A stretch of DNA of 19,448 nt, taken from the NCBI GenBank assembly GCA_023441625.1, contig JAEZOA010000116.1, positions 1 through 19,448 on the forward strand. The letters are read 5' to 3'. Source of the DNA: Bacillota bacterium. Lineage in GTDB: Bacteria > Bacillota > Clostridia > Acetivibrionales > DSM-1351. The notes below the pieces were generated by a model. That model made no database searches. It was not told the origin of the DNA and was given only the letters and a program-made list of their open reading frames with translations. The position numbers were made by a program, and so were the translations under genes. Numbering within the stretch: the stretch's first letter is position 1; the number at the start of each line of letters is the position of its first letter. This document shows, piece by piece, positions 14,616 to 19,448 of the stretch.

Positions 14616-14631
14616 CATGAAACGATTCATG
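14616..14631. promoter_or_regulatory. LacI-family operator-like palindrome
   Basis: CATGAAACGATTCATG has perfect CATGAA/TTCATG arms around a central ACGA, the CG-centred form bound by many LacI-family repressors. It overlaps the predicted start point, where repressor binding would block transcription. It does not fit the CcpA cre consensus in spacing. The LacI-type gene at 17274 is the obvious candidate binder. Confidence 0.6.
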
Positions 14632-14649
14632 AAAGTGGAGGAATGAACT

Positions 14650-15702
14650 ATGAAAAAGAATAAAATTCACAAATACCTCGGAAGTATGCAACAGGTTGCA
14701 TTTGTAAGATCAATTTCTTTTGGAGAAGGAAGAGCCAGTGGAATGAAAGGTTATGATATCAAAAATGGAGATATGCGTTTTCAGGTATCAGTTGATAAAT
14801 GTCTTGATATTGTAGATTTTTCATATAAAGGAATGAATATTAATTTCCTATCCAAACAGGGGCTTACTAGTAGGCCAGATTATGATACACATGGAGAGGA
14901 AGGACCTAGAAGCTTAATGGGGGGATTATTCTTCACTTGTGGGTTGGAAAATACCTGTCTTCCTTGTGAAGATGATAGGGGTCACTACCCGATGCATGGA
15001 AGAATCCGTTCTACACCTGCTGAACATGTAAGTGCTGATAGTGAATGGAACGAGGACAGCTATATACTTTCTGTCAGCGGAAAGATGAGGGAGGCAGAAA
15101 TTTTTGGAAAGAACTTAACTCTTAGAAGGAAAATTGAAACAGTCTATGGTGACAACAAAGTAACTATAACAGATATAATTGAGAATAACGGATTTAAAGA
15201 AGAACCTATGATGCTGTTATATCATTTCAATTTTGGATATCCTTTTCTAGATGAAAATGCTGTTGTACTCCTACCTACCTTAAAAGTGACACCAAGAGAT
15301 AAGGAAGCTCAGAAAGATGCTGATAAATGGAATCATATGGAGCAGCCAGTTGACAATGAGCCGGAAAGAGTATATCTCCATGAACTAGCAGCTGATGAGA
15401 ATGGTGATACCTTTGCTTGCTTATTCAACTTAAAGAGTAATATCGGAATAAAAATAAAATTTAATAAACGTTACCTGCCAAAGTTTGTTCAATGGAAGTC
15501 TATTGCGTCGGGAGATTATGTAATGGGGTTAGAACCTACAAATTCTGGTGTGTATGGAAGAGTGGCAGAGGCTTCTCAAATACACAAAATACTGCCATTT
15601 GAGCGTGAAGAAATACGCATCGAACTTGAAATCCTGATCAGTCCTGAGGAATGTAGTGATATTTGCTGTGAAATCGAAAAATTAATCAAAAAAAATTATT
15701 AA
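14650..15702 (+). CDS. DUF4432 aldose-epimerase-like protein
   Basis: This 350-residue cytoplasmic protein matches the DUF4432 group in the galactose mutarotase-like superfamily, all beta with no signal peptide. Recognisable stretches are FQVSVDKCLDIVDFSYKG (about 45-62), GGLFFTCGLENTCLPCED (about 94-111), YPMHGRIRSTPAEHV (about 117-131), the mid-protein LLYHFNFGYPFLD, and the late GLEPTNSG. The superfamily interconverts sugar anomers, but catalytic activity is not established for DUF4432 as far as I know. The ATG follows GTGGAGG. It is the first gene of the plus-strand unit, and just after its stop is the stub of a sugar permease. That context suggests carbohydrate catabolism. Confidence 0.85.
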   Translation: MKKNKIHKYLGSMQQVAFVRSISFGEGRASGMKGYDIKNGDMRFQVSVDKCLDIVDFSYKGMNINFLSKQGLTSRPDYDTHGEEGPRSLMGGLFFTCGLENTCLPCEDDRGHYPMHGRIRSTPAEHVSADSEWNEDSYILSVSGKMREAEIFGKNLTLRRKIETVYGDNKVTITDIIENNGFKEEPMMLLYHFNFGYPFLDENAVVLLPTLKVTPRDKEAQKDADKWNHMEQPVDNEPERVYLHELAADENGDTFACLFNLKSNIGIKIKFNKRYLPKFVQWKSIASGDYVMGLEPTNSGVYGRVAEASQIHKILPFEREEIRIELEILISPEECSDICCEIEKLIKKNY

Positions 15703-15828
15703 TTATTCACAAAAAATAACGGAATGTCTATAATAGGTGTGGGAACAGATTGGCAGAAGGCTATAAAAGGTTTGGTGTTATTAGCAGCAGTCGTATTTGA
15801 TATTATCAATCAATCTAAAAAGAAATAA
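15703..15828 (+). pseudogene. C-terminal remnant of an RbsC-type sugar ABC permease
   Basis: The frame right after the DUF4432 stop reads to a TAA at 15826-15828. Its central part, NGMSIIGVGTDWQKAIKG, followed by a hydrophobic LVLLAAVVFD and a lysine-rich end, is what the last 35 to 40 residues of RbsC/AraH-type (BPD_transp_2) permeases look like. That end has an NG motif, GV, a W-Q, a KG and a final membrane segment. The remaining 280 or so residues are missing and the sequence just upstream is not permease-like. A 34-codon ATG frame (15724) exists but has no good binding site. This is a deletion scar of a lost importer. Confidence 0.8.
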
Positions 15829-15847
15829 ACTTATAGGAGATATAGCT

Positions 15848-17107
15848 ATGACAGGAAAAGAAAAATTAAAGCTGGCGGTTAATCATATTGAAGGGCCAGT
15901 ACTTTTAGATATTGGTGGTATGCCTACTACAGGTATTCATTGTAAGGTGGTAGAAGGCTTAAGAGAATATTATGGTTTAGAAAAAAAGCCAATTAAAATT
16001 TTAGAACCAGTTCAAATGTTAGCCTTTATGGAGGAGGATTTAAAAGCAGCAATGGGAATTCAAACCACTCCTCTCTGGAATGCTGGGACTATGTTTGGCT
16101 TTAAGCAGACAGATAAATTCAAAGAGTGGAAGACCCCTTGGGGACAGGATGTATTGGTGGCTGAGGATTTTATTACAAGCACCGATAAGAATGGAAACAC
16201 TTATATTTACTCATGCGCTGATACAACATATCCACCAGCAGGATGCATGCCAAAGAATGGAGTGTATTTTGATAATATTAATCGTGCTCCAGAATTTGAT
16301 GAAGATGAATATGACGTAAAGGATAATTTTGAGGAATTTGGCCCTATATCCGATGAAGATCTGGAATGGCTCAAGGTACAAAGGCCGAGGTTTGAAAACA
16401 GCAGTGATGTAGTAATGGGTAACCTTGGTGGTACAGCCTTTGGTGATATTGCATTAGTACCTGGACCTCAGTTAAAACAGCCAAAGGGTCTTAGGGATAT
16501 TACTGAGTGGTATGTTTCTATTGTTTCACGACCTGAGGTTTTGCATGAAATATTTGAATATCAGCTACATTATGCAATAGATAATTTAAAGAAAATGCAT
16601 GATGTATTAGGTGAAACAATTCAGGTTGCATATATATGCGGAACTGATTTTGGCACACAGAATGGACCATTTTGCTCAAATGAAGTTTTTACTGAGGTTT
16701 ACGCTCCTTACTATAAAAAAGTTAATGACTGGATTCATCAGAATACAAAATGGAAAACCTTTAAGCATTGCTGTGGAAGTGTATATAAACTTATCCCTGA
16801 GATAATTAATGCAGGCTTTGACATTTTAAATCCAGTACAATGGACAGCCAAAAACATGGATAAAGTATTACTAAAAGATTCTTATGGTGATAGAGTTACT
16901 TTCTGGGGAGGCGGAGTTGATACCCAAAAGACATTACCATTCGGAACTCCAAAACAGGTTCATGAAGAGGTATTGGAGTGCTGTAAGATATTTGGCAAGA
17001 ATGGTGGTTTTGTATTTAATACAATTCATAATATTCAGCCAGGTGTTCCAACAGAAAATGTTGTAGCAATGGTAAATGCAATTAAAGAGTATAATGGAGA
17101 AAAGTAG
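15848..17107 (+). CDS. Uroporphyrinogen decarboxylase/MtaA-family protein
   Basis: This 419-residue cytoplasmic protein belongs to the UroD superfamily, which includes true UroD and corrinoid methyltransferases such as MtaA. The C-terminal half shows the family pattern FKHCCGSVYKLIPEIINAGF with H307, C308 and C309, then ILNPVQ, and late FNTIHNIQPGVPTEN. The His-Cys cluster and late His may bind zinc as in the methyltransferases. It lacks the short N terminus of heme-pathway UroD and no other heme genes are near, so a methyl-transfer or decarboxylase role in catabolism is likelier. I use the ATG at 15848 behind TAGGAGA; the in-frame start at 15797 lies within the permease remnant. No corrinoid-protein gene is visible. 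It is downstream of the DUF4432 gene, probably in one transcript. Confidence 0.85.
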   Translation: MTGKEKLKLAVNHIEGPVLLDIGGMPTTGIHCKVVEGLREYYGLEKKPIKILEPVQMLAFMEEDLKAAMGIQTTPLWNAGTMFGFKQTDKFKEWKTPWGQDVLVAEDFITSTDKNGNTYIYSCADTTYPPAGCMPKNGVYFDNINRAPEFDEDEYDVKDNFEEFGPISDEDLEWLKVQRPRFENSSDVVMGNLGGTAFGDIALVPGPQLKQPKGLRDITEWYVSIVSRPEVLHEIFEYQLHYAIDNLKKMHDVLGETIQVAYICGTDFGTQNGPFCSNEVFTEVYAPYYKKVNDWIHQNTKWKTFKHCCGSVYKLIPEIINAGFDILNPVQWTAKNMDKVLLKDSYGDRVTFWGGGVDTQKTLPFGTPKQVHEEVLECCKIFGKNGGFVFNTIHNIQPGVPTENVVAMVNAIKEYNGEK

Positions 17108-17122
17108 TATCAAGGTTTAAAC

Positions 17123-17166
17123 AGGAGGATTCTTTGCATAACTTTTGTAAAGTTTCCTCTTTTTCT
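17123..17166 (+). terminator. Probable terminator after the UroD-family gene
   Basis: AGGAGGA (17123-17129) pairs with TCCTCTT (17155-17161), and inside it CTTT pairs with AAAG across a TT/TT internal loop. TTTCT follows. The long loop makes it a moderate candidate. Confidence 0.5.
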
Positions 17167-17167
17167 A

Positions 17168-17231
17168 ACCATTATATGGTAATCTAATAAGCAATGAAAA
17201 CTTGATAATGTCAAGAGGTATGTGATAAAAT
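17168..17231 (+). promoter_or_regulatory. Promoter region of the LacI-type fusion gene
   Basis: TTGATA at 17202-17207 is 18 bases from TAAAAT at 17226-17231, both 5/6 matches. Upstream, ACCAT/ATGGT arms around TAT form a dyad at 17168-17180. There is no CG dinucleotide between 17108 and 17273, so no CG-centred operator of the kind at 14616-14631 is present here. Confidence 0.5.
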
Positions 17232-17273
17232 CCATATGAGTAAAGCTAATACATTTAAGGAGGTAAGATTACC

Positions 17274-19448
17274 TTGGCAACAATAAAGGAAGTTGCAAAG
17301 CTTGCAAAGGTTTCAATTGGTACAGTGTCAAATGTACTTAATGGAAAAACCGATAATGAACAATTGATTACTCGGGTTGAAAAAGCAATGGAAGAGTTAT
17401 CTTATCATCCTGATGCAAATGCCAGAAATCTAAAAAATACAAAAAGTTTATTAATAGGAGTTATTATCCCTAATATTATACAGCCTGAGTTTTCAGAATT
17501 TGTAAAGGAAGTGGAAGAGTTCCTTCTTGCAAAGGGTTATAGTATCTTATTAAAGTTTAGTCAAAATAATAATTTACTTGAAAAGAAAAGTATATCTCGG
17601 TGTATTGAACAAAGTGTTGACGGAATAATTCTATATTCAATGACTAGGAAAAAACCTAATTATTTAAATATTAAAGGACCTTTACCTTCCATTCTGATTA
17701 CAAGACGCAATCTCCCTGATTATTTGGGAGACAGAATTGTAATAGATTATTCAGAAGCCTTTGAAAAAGCATTACAAAGGTTACAAAGACAGGGCTTGGC
17801 TGACATTGGATTAATAATGGAATATGACTTATTAGACGATGGAAGATTGTTGAATATATATAACAAATATTACAATAGATATGATTTGGTTAAAATAGTG
17901 GATTGTAATAAGGAAAGAGGCTTTCAGGCTTTTTTTGAGCTTTATTTATATAATCCTAATATTAAAGGAATAATTGCTGGGAATTATTTGATTGCTCAGG
18001 GTATAAAAAAAGCTATGGATACACTTGGGCTAAAGGATATTTCAATTATTGTTATAAAGGAAAGTAGCTGGATTGAGGATGAAGGAGATTTTGAGGAGCA
18101 GATTTCTGTATCTCAGAAGAAGATTGCAAGCAAGGCAGTAGAGCAATTGCTTGAAGCAATCGCTAATCCCTCGATTCATGAACCTATTACAAGTATTATT
18201 TCAGCGGAATGTGATAAAATTTCTCCAATGAAATACGGAATTAAAAAAACAAATACACAATTGCGTTTTGCCATGTTTGACTGTCCTTCTTCGTGGAGTC
18301 TTAAAATGATTGCTAAGGTATATGAAAAAGAAAGCGGAGGGAGAATAACTTTTGATCTTCTCTCTTATTCTGAATTAGAGCAGGTTTTGTATAAAGAAGC
18401 CATAAGCAAATCAGAGTATTATGATGGGATTATGATGGATATTACCTGGCTTGAAGGTATTATTGAGAGTGGATATGTTCTGAATCTGGATCATTTAAAG
18501 CGTAATAATCAGAAATATTTTGATGGGTTTATAGATGGCATACTAAAATGGTATGGAATGTATGTAGAATCACTGTATGCTTTTCCGTTTATGTCAGGTG
18601 CACAAATATTGTTTTATCAGAAAGATTTATTTGAGGAACCTGTTATAAAAAGAAAATTTAAAAGGTTATACGGAGGAGAATTGGTGCCTCCAAAAACCTG
18701 GGCTCAGTTTAATATAGTTTCAGAGTTTTTTACAAAGAGTATTAACCCAGCATCACCGGTTAAATATGGGGCTGCTTTGGTAAGCGGAGAAAATGTTTTT
18801 ACTTCTATCAGCTTTTTAAATCGTTTGTGGTCATATGAAAGTTCTGTTTTTGATGAAAAAGGGAATATTATTATAAATAACAGCAACTCTGAGGTGGCAT
18901 TGAAGAATTTTATAAACTGTTATAAGTATACCTCTCCTAAGCCGATTAAGTCCTGGAATGAAGTGGTGGATGAATTCAAAACAGGTGAGTATGCTATGAC
19001 GGTGCTATATGATTCGGATTCGGGAGATATTAATAATTATACTAAATCAAAAATAGCCGGGAATATCGGATATGCCTTTATTCCGGGGCAGACACCAGTT
19101 CTTGGCGGCTGGAGCTTAGGTATTAATAAGTATGGAAGAAATATTAGGGAAACAGAGGATTTTCTATTGTGGGCATGCGGTAACCAAAATGCCATTCCAT
19201 TGCCATTGTTGGGGGGGTCCACTCTTAGGAAAGAGTATTATAAACGGATGGATTTACAGAACCTTGAACCATGGAAGTCAGTTGTATTAAAAAGCTATGA
19301 GCAGAGCAGAAAAAGATATACGCCTGAGATTCTGGATGAGAGCCGATGGAAAAATAATATTTATACCAGTATTATTCCAAAGGAAATTGTCCGTGTACAA
19401 GCAGGTGAGATAACTGAAAAGCAAGCACTGATTAATATAGAAGCGAGG
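17274..19448 (+). CDS. LacI-type regulator fused to a solute-binding protein (3' end beyond window)
   Basis: A TTG start with AAGGAGG 10 bases upstream opens a frame that runs 725 codons to the window end without a stop. Residues 1-50 are a LacI helix-turn-helix (MATIKEVAKLAKVSIGTVSN, then YHPDANARNLK). Residues about 57-322 are a LacI-type periplasmic-binding-like sensor (SLLIGVIIPNI, DGIILYS, LPSILITRR, GIIAGN). From about 328 the protein resembles SBP family 1 (maltose-binding type): LRFAMFDC, FDLLSYSELEQVL, FPFMSGAQILFYQKDLF (about 437-453), PPKTWAQF, FKTGEYAMTV, GYAFIPG (about 599) and LGGWSLGIN (about 609). There is no signal peptide, lipobox or membrane segment, so it is cytoplasmic. 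The frame ends ITEKQALINIEAR, like the last helix of such proteins, so only a few residues are probably missing. Confidence 0.92.
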   Translation, partial: MATIKEVAKLAKVSIGTVSNVLNGKTDNEQLITRVEKAMEELSYHPDANARNLKNTKSLLIGVIIPNIIQPEFSEFVKEVEEFLLAKGYSILLKFSQNNNLLEKKSISRCIEQSVDGIILYSMTRKKPNYLNIKGPLPSILITRRNLPDYLGDRIVIDYSEAFEKALQRLQRQGLADIGLIMEYDLLDDGRLLNIYNKYYNRYDLVKIVDCNKERGFQAFFELYLYNPNIKGIIAGNYLIAQGIKKAMDTLGLKDISIIVIKESSWIEDEGDFEEQISVSQKKIASKAVEQLLEAIANPSIHEPITSIISAECDKISPMKYGIKKTNTQLRFAMFDCPSSWSLKMIAKVYEKESGGRITFDLLSYSELEQVLYKEAISKSEYYDGIMMDITWLEGIIESGYVLNLDHLKRNNQKYFDGFIDGILKWYGMYVESLYAFPFMSGAQILFYQKDLFEEPVIKRKFKRLYGGELVPPKTWAQFNIVSEFFTKSINPASPVKYGAALVSGENVFTSISFLNRLWSYESSVFDEKGNIIINNSNSEVALKNFINCYKYTSPKPIKSWNEVVDEFKTGEYAMTVLYDSDSGDINNYTKSKIAGNIGYAFIPGQTPVLGGWSLGINKYGRNIRETEDFLLWACGNQNAIPLPLLGGSTLRKEYYKRMDLQNLEPWKSVVLKSYEQSRKRYTPEILDESRWKNNIYTSIIPKEIVRVQAGEITEKQALINIEAR

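Noticed and set aside
14616..14631. Reading the dyad as a CcpA cre site
   Set aside because: The outer T-G and C-A positions are one base too close to the central CG on each side for the cre consensus, so a dedicated LacI-family operator fits better.

Overview
The window is AT-rich and looks like chromosome from an anaerobic Clostridia-type Firmicute. The grounds are strong AAGGAGG-like ribosome binding sites, many TTG/GTG/ATG starts 5-10 bases after them, oxygen-sensitive indolepyruvate:ferredoxin oxidoreductase genes, a LiaS/DesK-type two-component system and a LacI-family regulator. I cannot name the species. No rRNA, tRNA, CRISPR array, transposase or prophage gene was seen.

Layout. (1) 223-1730: a small STAS-like protein and, convergent to it, a Gfo/Idh/MocA oxidoreductase, with a long hairpin between them. 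(2) 2064-6472: iorA, iorB, paaK and a double-ACT protein. Together they are a 2-oxoacid to CoA-thioester module for aromatic amino acid fermentation, closed by a strong terminator. (3) 6543-6813: two tandem covarying hairpin repeats ahead of a 54-residue zinc-ribbon protein. (4) 6884-11942: a histidine kinase with about six membrane segments and a LuxR-type response regulator, a terminator, then an ABC exporter encoded as permease, ATPase, permease. A possible 35-codon ORF overlaps the ATPase start. (5) 12066-13385: a membrane-anchored polysaccharide deacetylase with its own extended -10 promoter. (6) 13481 to the window end: a probable carbohydrate locus. It has an SDR/epimerase (minus strand) divergent from a DUF4432 aldose-epimerase-like gene, the C-terminal stub of a lost RbsC-type sugar permease, a UroD/MtaA-family protein, and a very large LacI-type regulator.

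The most notable item is the last gene (17274 to beyond 19448). It begins at TTG and stays open for 725 codons. It encodes a LacI HTH, a LacI-type periplasmic-binding-like sensor, and then a complete-looking extracellular solute-binding protein domain (SBP family 1, maltose-binding type) with no signal peptide. A cytoplasmic repressor thus seems to carry two different binding-protein folds. Two CG-centred dyads in the divergent promoter region at 14507-14649 are the obvious candidate operators. The permease stub at 15703-15828 shows that the locus once contained a ribose-type ABC importer and has decayed by deletion.

Functional links: the IOR/PaaK cluster would act in the cytoplasm on aryl-pyruvates. 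The kinase/regulator pair probably controls the neighbouring exporter in response to envelope or peptide stress, and the deacetylase would modify wall or surface glycan. The 3' locus is probably induced by a carbohydrate that remains unidentified.
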